A DNA stretch of 64,000 nucleotides from Nanosynbacter sp963524495 (GTDB lineage: Bacteria > Patescibacteriota > Saccharimonadia > Saccharimonadales > Saccharimonadaceae). Both the position numbers and the translations under genes were made by a program. The stretch spans positions 248,001 to 312,000 of the forward strand of contig CP128407.1 in the NCBI GenBank assembly GCA_046846435.1, written 5' to 3'. The notes under the pieces are model-generated. The model searched no databases, had not been told where the DNA came from, and saw only the letters and a list, made by a program, of their open reading frames with translations. Shown in pieces: positions 8,392 through 17,341 of this stretch (its first letter is position 1; every line of letters starts with the position of its first letter).

Positions 8392-9002
8392 GTTTAAAGT
8401 TGGTTCTTGATCTTGATCGCACCTTGTTTCGGACGAGTGAGCTGGACGAGGCGGAGTGGGGGCTGCTTGGGCGGCAGTTTGGCATTGATAGCGAGGTAGA
8501 GCTGGCGCGGCGGACTGACTTTCATGTGCGCACTGAGAAAGCGTACTATTATGATTTTGCGGCGCATGTGCGGGCGGCGGGACTCGGAGAGGAGGCGGTA
8601 TTCGCATTCCTGCTTCAGTCGGTGCTGGCTGATGGGCGAATGGAGTACGACGGGGTGGCTGAGTTGGTGACGTGGGCCAAGCAGCGCGGAACCGTGCATG
8701 TCTTGACCTATGGGCCGGCGAACTACCAGCGGTTCAAGGCGGCGCTGTGTCCGTCGCTTGAGGGGGCGGAGATCATCACCACACTGCAGTCGAAAGGCGA
8801 TTATTTCCGCGAGCAGTGCCTAACTGGCGAGGTGTGGATGGTTGATGATAAGCCAATCGGTGATGATCTACCTGATGATGTGCGATTTATTCAAACGACA
8901 GAATATAACAGCATCGCGGCGCCAGAACATCCAGCGTGGCCAGTAGCGACAGCATTGAGCCAGATTCCTGGTATAATTGGCAATGATGAACTTTCCAATT
9001 GA
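8388..9002 (+). CDS. HAD-superfamily hydrolase
   Basis: A 204-residue phosphatase-like protein. Motif I is LDLDRTLF (the nucleophile and general acid aspartates), motif II is HVLTYG, the motif III lysine is in LQSKGDYF, and motif IV is MVDDKPIGDD. The region between motifs I and II is a small helical cap. The substrate is unknown. It is coupled to yvcK by an ATGA overlap, so it may act in the same sugar-nucleotide metabolism, but that is inference. Confidence 0.82.
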   Translation: MSLKLVLDLDRTLFRTSELDEAEWGLLGRQFGIDSEVELARRTDFHVRTEKAYYYDFAAHVRAAGLGEEAVFAFLLQSVLADGRMEYDGVAELVTWAKQRGTVHVLTYGPANYQRFKAALCPSLEGAEIITTLQSKGDYFREQCLTGEVWMVDDKPIGDDLPDDVRFIQTTEYNSIAAPEHPAWPVATALSQIPGIIGNDELSN

Positions 9003-10143
9003 TCAACTGCCTGAAGTGCTTGATACGCCGAGTTTTGTGTATTCGAGGCGGGTGCTATGGGAGCGGGCCCGGCAGGCGCTGGCGTGCCAGGTGCCGTTCG
9101 GTCTGACGGTGCGTTACGCCGCTAAGGCAAATTCACACCCTAAAATTATACGGCTGTTCGATGAGTTGGGGCTGCAATTTGATGCCAGCTCAAGCTACGA
9201 GGCGACGTTGCTGCTCAAGCAGGGAGTGAGCGGCCCAACGATCAGCCTCTCTAGCCAGCAGCCGGCGCACAACCTCAATGAACTGCTCCAGGCTGGCGTG
9301 CGCTACGTGGCGACGTCGCTTCGTCAATTAGAGCTGGTTGCCTCGAGTCCATGCCGCCCAAATACGGTCGGTCTGCGGCTCAATCCTGGTATGGGCTCGG
9401 GGCACAATAACCGGACGATGACCGGTGGGGTTAATTCTAGTTTTGGGCTGTGGCATGCCTATACCGAGCAGGCAGTGGAGCTAGCGAGGCGTCATGACAT
9501 AACGATTGATCGGCTGCATATTCACATTGGCTCGGGTGCTGATCCGCGGTTGTGGGGCGAGGCGATGGACGCAGCGCTGGCGCTGGTTGGGCGACTGCCG
9601 GAGGTGACCACTCTAGATATTGGCGGTGGCTTCAAAGTGCATCGGTTTGGTGATGAACAAGAGGCGGATTTGGCGGTCATTTGCGAGGTGTTTTCTCGGA
9701 AATTATCTCAGTTCGCTGAGGAAACTGGGCGGCGACTGCATCTAGAAATTGAGCCCGGAACCTGGCTGGTAGCACATGCTGGCGTGTTGGTTGCGGAGGT
9801 GGTGGATATCGTTGATACTGGTGCGGATGGTCACACATTTTTGCGCCTTAATACCGGTATGAATGACATCACGCGGCCAGGGATGTATGGCGCGCAGCAC
9901 GAGATGATGGTACTCGCGGGTCGCGAGGAGCAGCGAGAGTACATCGTGGTGGGGCACTGCTGTGAGACGGGCGATATCTTGACACCAGCGCCCAGCAACC
10001 CAGAGAATCTCGCATCGCGGCAGCTGGCCCGGGCGGAAATTGGCGATAAGCTAGTGATCTTTGATGCGGGGGCGTATTGCCAGAGTATGTCGCTGAAACA
10101 GTACAATGCGTATCCTGACGCCGGCACCTATTTTATTGACTAA
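8983..10143 (+). CDS. LysA-like PLP-dependent amino-acid decarboxylase
   Basis: A fold-type III PLP enzyme of about 386 residues. The PLP lysine is in RYAAKANSH (near residue 48), the phosphate-binding loop includes HIHIGSGAD and LDIGGGFKV, substrate contacts lie in LEIEPGTW, and the second active-site motif is GHCCETGD. Relatives decarboxylate diaminopimelate, ornithine or related acids. The closest overall resemblance is to diaminopimelate decarboxylase, but no other lysine genes are in the window and the substrate is uncertain. TATAAT at 8972-8977 precedes the ATGATG at 8983-8988 by 5-8 nt. Confidence 0.83.
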   Translation: MMNFPIDQLPEVLDTPSFVYSRRVLWERARQALACQVPFGLTVRYAAKANSHPKIIRLFDELGLQFDASSSYEATLLLKQGVSGPTISLSSQQPAHNLNELLQAGVRYVATSLRQLELVASSPCRPNTVGLRLNPGMGSGHNNRTMTGGVNSSFGLWHAYTEQAVELARRHDITIDRLHIHIGSGADPRLWGEAMDAALALVGRLPEVTTLDIGGGFKVHRFGDEQEADLAVICEVFSRKLSQFAEETGRRLHLEIEPGTWLVAHAGVLVAEVVDIVDTGADGHTFLRLNTGMNDITRPGMYGAQHEMMVLAGREEQREYIVVGHCCETGDILTPAPSNPENLASRQLARAEIGDKLVIFDAGAYCQSMSLKQYNAYPDAGTYFID

Positions 10144-10190
10144 ATATACATCATCTGTTATAATAGCCCAGTTTGATAACGAACTGAATT

Positions 10191-11855
10191 ATGAGTGAAT
10201 TATGTTCTTCGTGCAGTGAGCAGCTAGAGCTGGGCACGCTACAAAAGAAATTTGAGATCGATCTTGAGCGCCCATCTCTCGAGTCTCATTTTCAATTGGC
10301 ACTTGAGGAGTATTTTAGGGGTGAAGGCGTGAATGAACGAGAGGATTTGGCGGCGCATGCTGAGCGAACGATGAAGCTGGTGGAGGAGTTTGCCGGTTTG
10401 AAACTACCGCCCGAGACGATTCATGCCGTGCTGCTGCATGATGTGGTCGACCGCTTTCATAACAGAGATAGCCAGAAGTGTACACTGGAACGTCGACAGA
10501 CTGCTGGCTTGGTTCTGGCTGATGTATTTACGAATCCTGAAACTGGGATGACGCGCGAGCAGGGTTCATATGTAGCGTCGCTACTAGCGGACTTTATTCT
10601 AGTAGAAGAGGTTTCTGGCCGGCACCGACTACAGGTGGCTAATACTATTCCTGAAAACATCAGAGAGATTATCACGGATCGTTATGAAGGTTCGGTGCCG
10701 GCTGAAGCATGGCGGCAGATCGAGCCATTTGTTGATGTGGAGCAGATGGCTGAATTCCTAGATAAGACCAATATCGAGGCGGTGATTATCAAGGCCTGTG
10801 AGCTACTTGATAATATGTGCCATCCGTCATCATCACGTGAGTCTGCTAAATTACAGGATGTCTTGGAGGCGGAGTCATTCTATGCACCGCTGTGTGAAGT
10901 GATGGGATTTGATGGGCTGGCGGCAAGCCTGCGTTCACAGGCGCATATCATTCGGCTGAAGGGGCAGGGTAAACGTAAGCTCATCGAGGAGATCCGCGAG
11001 CAGTATGAGACAATTCGCCAGGTTGGTGTCCGCAATTTAGTTAATACAATTTTTGGTACTGAGAAAGTTAAGACCAAAGCAGTGGTCGGTCCGCGTAGCG
11101 AAGAATCATGCCCGAATCGGTCGATTCACATTGGAGATTTCTTAGCACAAAACGGTAAGGAAGTAGAGGGAAAATATCGCCTGAAAACCGTGGGGTCATG
11201 GGCGGCCAAGGTACATGAAGCTCGTCAGAACGACAAACCGGAGTATACGCCGATGGACGTGCTCGGCCTGACCGTTATATCAGATACGGTCAAGGATCAG
11301 GCACGTGATTTCGTGGAGTTTTTACAGTGGCGAATTGATATGAACCCAGCGTTTCAGCTGAAAAAGGCCGACAGTAAATCTAAGGCAATTTGCGTTCAGG
11401 GTACGGTTGATTATGTTAATGCCGTGCGCTGGGAAATGTGGCAACACGGGTTTGATATAGGACGCTGCGAGTTTGCCATTCAAGATGATGAAAGTGTAAA
11501 GCAGTGTGGCCAGAAATATCAGGTTTCTAAAGTGACCTTCCTGATGGATCATCCAGAGCTAGACAAGGGCGTACCGGTCGAAGTGCAGTTTGTCACCAAG
11601 GCCGAGCGGCAGCGCTCACGAACGGGGGAAGTGGCGCACATTATTTATAAATATATTCGTCAGTTAGAGCGGAAATGCCCAGTCCCTGATGAGGAGAAAC
11701 ATTTCATTGCTCAAACGATGTCTCGGCTGCTCAAGCAGATCCATCAGCGGCGCGACTATGCAAGCCATGATCTCATGGTAAACGAGCGTTCAACTCCGGC
11801 GCGTGATGCATTTCTGGAGGATTTATATTATTTCTTGTGTCATGAACTCGCCTAG
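10191..11855 (+). CDS. divergent Rel/SpoT-like (p)ppGpp synthetase-hydrolase
   Basis: A 554-residue protein with the two catalytic modules of Rel enzymes but no TGS or ACT domains. The HD part shows LLHDVVDR (about 84-91, HDxxED being altered to HDVVDR) and ACELLDNM (about 203). The synthetase part shows YRLKTVGSWAAKVHEA, DVLGLTVISDT and VEVQFVTKAE. The altered metal motif may weaken hydrolysis. It would make or break the stringent-response alarmone in the cytoplasm. TATAAT at 10159-10164 lies about 26 nt upstream, so unlike many neighbours it has a short leader, without an obvious Shine-Dalgarno. Confidence 0.8.
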   Translation: MSELCSSCSEQLELGTLQKKFEIDLERPSLESHFQLALEEYFRGEGVNEREDLAAHAERTMKLVEEFAGLKLPPETIHAVLLHDVVDRFHNRDSQKCTLERRQTAGLVLADVFTNPETGMTREQGSYVASLLADFILVEEVSGRHRLQVANTIPENIREIITDRYEGSVPAEAWRQIEPFVDVEQMAEFLDKTNIEAVIIKACELLDNMCHPSSSRESAKLQDVLEAESFYAPLCEVMGFDGLAASLRSQAHIIRLKGQGKRKLIEEIREQYETIRQVGVRNLVNTIFGTEKVKTKAVVGPRSEESCPNRSIHIGDFLAQNGKEVEGKYRLKTVGSWAAKVHEARQNDKPEYTPMDVLGLTVISDTVKDQARDFVEFLQWRIDMNPAFQLKKADSKSKAICVQGTVDYVNAVRWEMWQHGFDIGRCEFAIQDDESVKQCGQKYQVSKVTFLMDHPELDKGVPVEVQFVTKAERQRSRTGEVAHIIYKYIRQLERKCPVPDEEKHFIAQTMSRLLKQIHQRRDYASHDLMVNERSTPARDAFLEDLYYFLCHELA

Positions 11856-11882
11856 GCCCAGGAAACTATGTATAATCAGGGT

Positions 11883-12302
11883 ATGATAATCTACTACACT
11901 GACGGTTCTGCTTCGCCAAATCCCGGTCCGGGCGGGTTTGCGGTGATTCGCGATCTCCAGCCGTGGATTTTGGGCTCGGAGGATGGCGAGACGACGAATA
12001 TTCGCATGGAGGGCAAGGCGCTGATCGCGGCGCTTCGGGACGCAGGTGGTGCGCCATGTGTGATTTATACTGACAGTGAATTTTGGATCAATGTGGTGAC
12101 CAAGTGGGCGCCGGGTTGGCGGCGGCGCGGCTGGACAAAGAAGGGTGGCGAGATCAAGAATCTGGACATCGTGCGTGAGCTATATGAGCTGTATTCAAAT
12201 TCGCAGGCGGAACTCCGCTGGGTGCGCGGCCATGAAGGCGACGAGGGTAATGAGTTGGCGGATGAGTGGGCTAATCGGGCGCGGCTGGGCGAGCGGCTAT
12301 AA
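11883..12302 (+). CDS. rnhA: ribonuclease HI
   Basis: A 139-residue enzyme that cuts RNA in RNA:DNA hybrids. The four carboxylates of the active site are visible in order: YTDGSASPNPG, RMEGKALIAAL, IYTDSEF and GNELADEWA. The WVRGHEG segment supplies the usual histidine. The start at 11883 is chosen because TATAAT ends exactly 6 nt upstream (11871-11876); a shorter extension to 11868 would run through that promoter. Confidence 0.93.
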   Translation: MIIYYTDGSASPNPGPGGFAVIRDLQPWILGSEDGETTNIRMEGKALIAALRDAGGAPCVIYTDSEFWINVVTKWAPGWRRRGWTKKGGEIKNLDIVRELYELYSNSQAELRWVRGHEGDEGNELADEWANRARLGERL

Positions 12303-12331
12303 TTGACAATAATATAAAAATATGGTAGTAT
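12303..12331 (+). promoter_or_regulatory. strong promoter of the G8-tract gene
   Basis: TTGACA (12303-12308), a 17-nt spacer, and TAGTAT (12326-12331) that ends 6 nt before an ATG. The near-consensus promoter suggests the interrupted gene downstream is still transcribed. Confidence 0.7.
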
Positions 12332-12337
12332 CAACAC

Positions 12338-12845
12338 ATGTTCTATAAAGATAAAATGCCGCAGCATGTTCAATTTGATTTAACAACTTTCTTTGAGTTC
12401 CCCGAGCTGCCCTCGATGGCGAGGATTGGTGTGATAACTGCAATGAAGTGTGAGGATGATATTTTGTGTGTCAGGGGGGGGCGTGAGCGATGGCGGTCTT
12501 CACGATACATTAGCAGCTAAAGTCGGTCCGACTAAAAGCAAATTTATGCAGTTACCGTCTGAAATGTATTCAGAGACGGGTACAGTATCGGGGTGGAATG
12601 CACCGGAAGTAAGGGATGGATTTGGCTTGGTTATTGGTCAGATTGATGGAACTGCGCGATTAGAGTCAACTTTTGGGCGTCAGGAGACAGACCGGTGCTT
12701 GGAAATGGCCGCGTTAGCGCTCGGCATTCTATTGACAGAGAGTCCGGAAAAATTGGAGCGTTTTAATAATCCACACGAATTAGTGTTTGGATCTAAGTTA
12801 CTAGCGCAGGCGCGACGTAAAATTGGTAACCGAATTTTTGGATAA
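12338..12845 (+). pseudogene. hypothetical gene split by a frameshift in a G8 tract
   Basis: Translation starts at ATG 12338 (leaderless position) and runs in one frame to a run of eight G at 12474-12481; the continuation of the protein lies in another frame from about 12480 to the TAA at 12843-12845. Removing one G joins the two into a protein of about 169 residues (junction VRGGVSDGGLHD). The downstream part has recognisable protein composition (FGLVIGQIDGTARLES) but matches no family I know. It is either phase-variable by slippage in the G tract, a true pseudogene, or an assembly error. Confidence 0.6.
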
Positions 12846-12890
12846 GCATCAATCTAGCTACTTGGGTCAAAAATTGCTATAATTACCCTC

Positions 12891-13868
12891 ATGGAAGAAG
12901 TGAGGGAAACGACTGATATTTTTTTGTGGGCGAATCAAACTGATGCGAAGAAGAATGATTTACAGATTGAGCTATTTTTATTTAATAAAAATTACACGCC
13001 GTATTTCATGCCCTTGAAGGGTGATGTCGAGCAGCAGCTCCGGCCGCTATTTTTGTTTGACTATATCAATCAAGTCAATTTGGGCGCCGGCACTGGTCTC
13101 AGTGTGCGCGATTATGAGCTGAGCGAAGCGGAAGAAAACGTGCTGCTGCGAACAGACCTCGCCAAGGTTGGCCGAGCGGAAACCTTGATTCATTTGATTG
13201 AGCACGAGCGTGATGACATCATGGAGTTTTCAGAGGCCGAGCATGAGTTTAAGCGGATGAAAGGCGTGATAGCGCGGTTTACTGACTCGAATGATTCAGA
13301 AAAAGTCTTTTATACAGCGAAGCTAATTCAACAGGGACAGACGCTGAAAAGCGCGCTGGCGTGGGAGTTTTCTGACGGTAAGTTTGGCGCGTTTAAGGCA
13401 GAAGTTGGTTTTAAGGTGCCAGATGATAACCAGGTGCTGATTATCGGTCAGGATATGTTCGCCTTTAATCCAGGCAAATTCGAGCGGATGTTTGGCTATG
13501 AATACAAGAAGCAGGTGATTGCCGATAAGAAAGTGGCGGAAATTGAAAAGGAATATAAGTTGAGCTTCCCAGAGGGTTTGGATCTGAATGCGCTGGTCAA
13601 GGAGCGCAAAAAGACCATCAATAAACTACAGAAATTAGAGATTGGCGAGGTCAAACAAGAGCAGGTGCTGGACTATGCTGATGAGATGCAACTGGAGCTG
13701 ATGAGTGACGATAACGGCGCGATTATCATTATGGACGGCAATGATCTGGATATGTTTGTGAACTTGATCAACGAGGATTACATTGAGAGTAAAATTACCG
13801 GCAAACGTTACGAAATTAAGTCGAAAAAACTGCTGGGCGAGCCTGAGGGCGAACCGCCACGAGGTTAA
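12891..13868 (+). CDS. DUF4868 / KwaB-like protein
   Basis: A 325-residue soluble protein resembling DUF4868, the family of the Kiwa defence protein KwaB. The matching features are the KFERMFGYE segment preceded by a FAFNPG strand, and the C-terminal LINEDYIESKITGKRYEI. Kiwa normally pairs KwaB with the membrane protein KwaA, which is missing here. Instead the gene ends 2 bp before a PIF1-like helicase, so the two are likely co-translated. A DNA-linked role is plausible by context. TATAAT ends 7 nt before the ATG. The family assignment is from memory of its motifs and is moderately sure. Confidence 0.6.
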   Translation: MEEVRETTDIFLWANQTDAKKNDLQIELFLFNKNYTPYFMPLKGDVEQQLRPLFLFDYINQVNLGAGTGLSVRDYELSEAEENVLLRTDLAKVGRAETLIHLIEHERDDIMEFSEAEHEFKRMKGVIARFTDSNDSEKVFYTAKLIQQGQTLKSALAWEFSDGKFGAFKAEVGFKVPDDNQVLIIGQDMFAFNPGKFERMFGYEYKKQVIADKKVAEIEKEYKLSFPEGLDLNALVKERKKTINKLQKLEIGEVKQEQVLDYADEMQLELMSDDNGAIIIMDGNDLDMFVNLINEDYIESKITGKRYEIKSKKLLGEPEGEPPRG

Positions 13869-13870
13869 GT

Positions 13871-15391
13871 ATGGATCAAGAATTAGCGCTGGCGATTTTG
13901 ATGAGCGGTCGGTCGGCGCTGCTGACGGGTGCGGCTGGCACCGGCAAAACGCACCTGTTGAATACTTTTATTGCACAGGCGCGTGCTCAGGGTAAAAAGG
14001 TGTCGGTAACAGCGACGACGGGCTTGGCGGCAACGCACTTGGGCGGTAATACGATTCACAGTTGGAGCGGCATTGGCGTCAGTGATCACTTGGCGAACAA
14101 CTTTTTTGATCGGCTGTCAAAAACGCGGCGTGAAGTGATTATGAAGACTGACGTGCTGGTGATTGACGAGATTTCCATGCTGCATGATTTTCGGCTGGAC
14201 ATGGTTGATCGGGTGCTGCGTGGCGTCAGGGAAAATGACCAGCCGTTTGGCGGCGTGCAGTTGGTGATGAGCGGTGATTTTTTCCAATTGCCACCGATCA
14301 ATCGTCCGGGCGAGCAGGGCGGCGGCTTCGTGGTGTATTCGGAAGCGTGGCAGGAATTGCAGCCGGCGGTGCTGTATTTGGAACGGCAATACCGGCAAAA
14401 TGACGAGCAGCTGCTAGAGATTTTGACGGCGCTGAGAAATGATAATATTAGGCGGCATCACGCCGAGACGTTGCTGGCGCGGACGGAAGTTCAGCCGCCT
14501 GATGGTGACATCACCGAACTACACACCGTCAATGTTGATGTTGATGCTATCAACAGCCAGAAACTAGCGGAACTGGCGGGTGAGGAACGAACATATCAGC
14601 AGACGACGACTGGCTCGAAAGTGTACGTCGAGAGCTTGCAGCGGTCGGTACTGGCGCCGAGCGAACTCGTGCTGAAACTGGGCGCGTTGGTGATGGCCGT
14701 GAAAAATTCGCCGCAGAAATTGTACGCCAATGGTAGCATCGGCACGGTGGTGGATTTTGAGCCACTGACGGACTATCCAATTGTGGAGTTTCGTGACGGC
14801 CGGCAGGTGGCCATGGTGCCGGATGTGTGGGAGCTGCGTGACGGTGAGCGTAAGCGGGCCAGTATCTCGCAGGTGCCGCTGCGCCTGGCGTGGGCTATCA
14901 CCGTGCATAAAAGCCAGGGAATGACCTTGGACGCGGCAAAAATTGACCTGAGAAAAGCGTTTGTCGAAGGTATGGGTTATGTGGCGCTTAGTCGGGTGCG
15001 TGATCTTGATAATTTGTATCTTTATGGCATCAACCGCAAAGCGTTGGAAGTTTCTTCTGACGCGTTGGCGATTGATGAGGTACTGCAGCGGGCAAGTAAT
15101 GAGGCAGTTAGGCGCTATAGTCTGATGCTGGAGGAAATGAAGCGAAAGCAGTCGGTGCCGAAAAAATCCGGCAAGAAATCTCAGTCCGGCAGCTGGCAGC
15201 AAAAAATTGCCAAAATGCGCCAGACCCACCCCAAAGCCTATATGCCGTGGGAAAAAGCCGATGATGACACCCTCAAACAGGAATTTTTACAGGGAGCAAC
15301 CATCCAGCAGCTTAGTCAACAACTTGGCCGGCATGAAGGCTCGATTAAGATGCGACTACAGAAGCATTTTGGGGAAGATGTGGTGCAGTAG
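13871..15391 (+). CDS. PIF1/RecD-like DNA helicase with C-terminal HTH-like tail
   Basis: A 506-residue superfamily 1B helicase. Walker A is TGAAGTGKTHLL (about residue 17), motif II is VLVIDEISML, motif III is VMSGDFFQLPP, and the last helicase motifs are ITVHKSQGMTLD and GYVALSRVR. PIF1 enzymes unwind DNA 5' to 3' and resolve G-quadruplexes or R-loops. After a lysine-rich linker (about 425-450) a short Myb-like helical motif appears (DDTLKQEFLQGATIQQL), common in CPR helicases and probably DNA-binding. A GAGG ribosome site lies 9 nt upstream at the end of the KwaB-like gene. Confidence 0.9.
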   Translation: MDQELALAILMSGRSALLTGAAGTGKTHLLNTFIAQARAQGKKVSVTATTGLAATHLGGNTIHSWSGIGVSDHLANNFFDRLSKTRREVIMKTDVLVIDEISMLHDFRLDMVDRVLRGVRENDQPFGGVQLVMSGDFFQLPPINRPGEQGGGFVVYSEAWQELQPAVLYLERQYRQNDEQLLEILTALRNDNIRRHHAETLLARTEVQPPDGDITELHTVNVDVDAINSQKLAELAGEERTYQQTTTGSKVYVESLQRSVLAPSELVLKLGALVMAVKNSPQKLYANGSIGTVVDFEPLTDYPIVEFRDGRQVAMVPDVWELRDGERKRASISQVPLRLAWAITVHKSQGMTLDAAKIDLRKAFVEGMGYVALSRVRDLDNLYLYGINRKALEVSSDALAIDEVLQRASNEAVRRYSLMLEEMKRKQSVPKKSGKKSQSGSWQQKIAKMRQTHPKAYMPWEKADDDTLKQEFLQGATIQQLSQQLGRHEGSIKMRLQKHFGEDVVQ

Positions 15392-15436
15392 CCTCAGGCT
15401 GGCAGATGAGCTGATAACTTGGTATAATATACATTG

Positions 15437-16696
15437 ATGACAACGAAGCAATCTGAACGCATCGTGTTTCCAAAGAAGTTTTTATGGGGTGCAGCGACGT
15501 CGGCGCATCAGGTCGAGGGCGGCTTGGTAAATCAGTGGACGACGTGGGAGCTTGAGCATGCCAAGCGGCTGTCCGTGCAGGCGCCGCATCAATTTGGTGA
15601 TATTGACAGCTGGCCGCGCATCAAAAAAGAGGCGACCAGGCCAGACAACTACGTGTCGGGGCGGGGTGTTGATCATTACCATCGCTATGAGGAAGATTTC
15701 GCGATTCTCAAGAGCCTCAACATGAATGCCTTTCGGTTCTGTATTGAATGGGCGCGAATTGAGCCGCAAGAGGGCGCGTGGGATGCGGCGGCGATCGCCC
15801 ACTATCGGACGTATCTACGGACGCTGAAAAAGATGGGTATTACACCGGTGGTGACGCTGTTTCATTTTACGCTACCAGAGTGGTTTGCTGCCAAGGGCGG
15901 TTTTGAAAAGCGGCGCAACATCAAATATTTCGTATATTATGTCGAGAAGGTTTTGAGCGAACTAGGGCGCGATATCGAGTGGATTGTGACAATTAACGAG
16001 CCGACCGTGTACGCCGGCGAGAGTTATCTCGAAGGGCATTGGCCGCCGAATAAAACTCGCAAGCATGATCTGCTACGCGTACTCTGCAACCTCGTTGCGG
16101 CACACAAGAAAGTTTACAAATTGACGCGTGCTCGCAAAAAGTGGAAAGTGTCGATGGCGCATCATCTGATCTATTGCTATCCTGGCGATGATGCGATTCT
16201 CAGCCGGGCTAGTGCGCGGGTGGCACATTATTTCCTGAACACATGGGTGCTGCGTCGAGTGCGGCGGCACAGTGATTTCTTGGCGATCAATTATTACTTT
16301 GCGCGGCGGATTTATGGCTATCGGGTGCATGACCCGTACCTGAAGGTTAGCGATCTTGGCTGGGATATGCAGCCGGATAAATTGCAGTATCTACTGGAGG
16401 ACGTGGCCGAGTGCTATCGGTTGCCAATTATGATTACCGAGAATGGGCTGGCGGATGGCACTGATAGTCAGCGGCAATGGTGGCTGACCGAGACGATCAA
16501 GGCCATGCACGAGGCGCTCAAACATGACGTCAAGCTAATCGGTTATTTGCACTGGAGCCTGCTTGACAATTTTGAGTGGGACAAGGGCTATTGGCCAAAG
16601 TTTGGCCTGGTGGCAGTCGATCGGCAGACCATGGCCCGGACGGTGCGGCCAAGCGCGCGCTGGTTTGCGGCGGTGATCAAGAAGCTGCGGAAGTAG
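15437..16696 (+). CDS. glycoside hydrolase family 1 beta-glycosidase
   Basis: A 419-residue (beta/alpha)8 enzyme. The N-terminal FPKKFLWGAATSAHQVEG is the GH1 signature; the acid/base glutamate is in TINEPTVYAGESY and the nucleophile in MITENGLADG. HWSLLDNFEW is the conserved end of the barrel. There is no signal peptide, so it acts in the cytoplasm, on beta-glucosides or phospho-beta-glycosides; the latter cannot be settled. TATAAT at 15423-15428 precedes the ATG by 8 nt. A strong terminator follows. Confidence 0.93.
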   Translation: MTTKQSERIVFPKKFLWGAATSAHQVEGGLVNQWTTWELEHAKRLSVQAPHQFGDIDSWPRIKKEATRPDNYVSGRGVDHYHRYEEDFAILKSLNMNAFRFCIEWARIEPQEGAWDAAAIAHYRTYLRTLKKMGITPVVTLFHFTLPEWFAAKGGFEKRRNIKYFVYYVEKVLSELGRDIEWIVTINEPTVYAGESYLEGHWPPNKTRKHDLLRVLCNLVAAHKKVYKLTRARKKWKVSMAHHLIYCYPGDDAILSRASARVAHYFLNTWVLRRVRRHSDFLAINYYFARRIYGYRVHDPYLKVSDLGWDMQPDKLQYLLEDVAECYRLPIMITENGLADGTDSQRQWWLTETIKAMHEALKHDVKLIGYLHWSLLDNFEWDKGYWPKFGLVAVDRQTMARTVRPSARWFAAVIKKLRK

Positions 16697-16781
16697 TGAT
16701 TAATTCTGTATAACTCGTTAGGTGCAGTGTAGGGTGGTACGCTAGGGAAAGTAGCGCTCCGCTATCATGCCGCACCACTAG

Positions 16782-16812
16782 ACTTTTCCACAGAATCGTG
16801 GAAAAGTTTTTG
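16782..16812 (+). terminator. intrinsic terminator of the GH1 gene
   Basis: ACTTTTCCAC (16782-16791) and GTGGAAAAGT (16798-16807) form a 10-bp perfect stem with a 6-nt loop followed by a T run. It separates the glycosidase from the dcw promoter. Confidence 0.85.
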
Positions 16813-16825
16813 TTTGGTAGGGAAA

Positions 16826-16871
16826 TGGGTAGAAAGTGGGTAAAAGGGCTTGCATGTGGGTAGTTGTGGGT
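16826..16871 (+). promoter_or_regulatory. MraZ box array
   Basis: TGGGT occurs at 16826, 16837, 16857 and 16867, that is at 11, 20 and 10 bp intervals, one helical turn apart with one step missing. MraZ is known to bind TGGGN-type repeats with about this period upstream of its own operon. The array overlaps the promoter, so repression of the dcw cluster by MraZ is expected. Confidence 0.75.
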
Positions 16872-16879
16872 AGTATAGT
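16850..16879 (+). promoter_or_regulatory. dcw cluster promoter
   Basis: TTGCAT (16850-16855), an 18-nt spacer and TATAGT (16874-16879). The last two MraZ boxes lie inside the spacer. The resulting leader of about 90 nt ends with the GGAGGAAGG ribosome site of mraZ. Confidence 0.6.
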
Positions 16880-16972
16880 GGAGGTAGTGGAACGAATGTT
16901 GGCGGGTAACACCAACCAAAACAAACATCCACTACGAAAAAACCAACTAATCTACCACGGAGGAAGGACGAC

Positions 16973-17341
16973 GTGCAGACAGATTACTTTGAGCGAAAGT
17001 TGGACGACAAGCGGCGCTTGACGATCCCGGCTGAGCTCAGGGCAGAGTTTGCGTCCGGCGTCGTGTTGACCCGCGGGTTTGGCAAGTATCTTCACTTGTA
17101 TCCACAGCAAGTCTGGGATCGGGAAGTGGAGGGCGCGCTGACCGGAAGTATTCTGGATGAGCGCGTGGCCGACCTGAACGTCAAGTTTCGCCGCGGTAAA
17201 ACCGCCTCGGCGCTCGACCAGAAACAGGGTCGAGTGACGATTGAGCAGCATTTACTCGACTATGCTGGCATTGATCGGGAAGTCGTGGCGGTGCGGGCGG
17301 GCGCGTATTTTCGGCTGATGGCGGCTGAGAATGCGGATTGA
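16973..17341 (+). CDS. mraZ: transcriptional regulator MraZ
   Basis: A 122-residue protein with two AbrB-like halves, each with a DDKRRLTIPAELR or LDQKQGRVTIEQHLL type hairpin. It forms a ring that binds repeated TGGGT boxes and controls the division and cell-wall cluster. The start is GTG at 16973, preceded by GGAGGAAGG. It is followed by about 420 bp of non-coding DNA before rsmH, an unusual gap in this cluster. Confidence 0.95.
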   Translation: MQTDYFERKLDDKRRLTIPAELRAEFASGVVLTRGFGKYLHLYPQQVWDREVEGALTGSILDERVADLNVKFRRGKTASALDQKQGRVTIEQHLLDYAGIDREVVAVRAGAYFRLMAAENAD

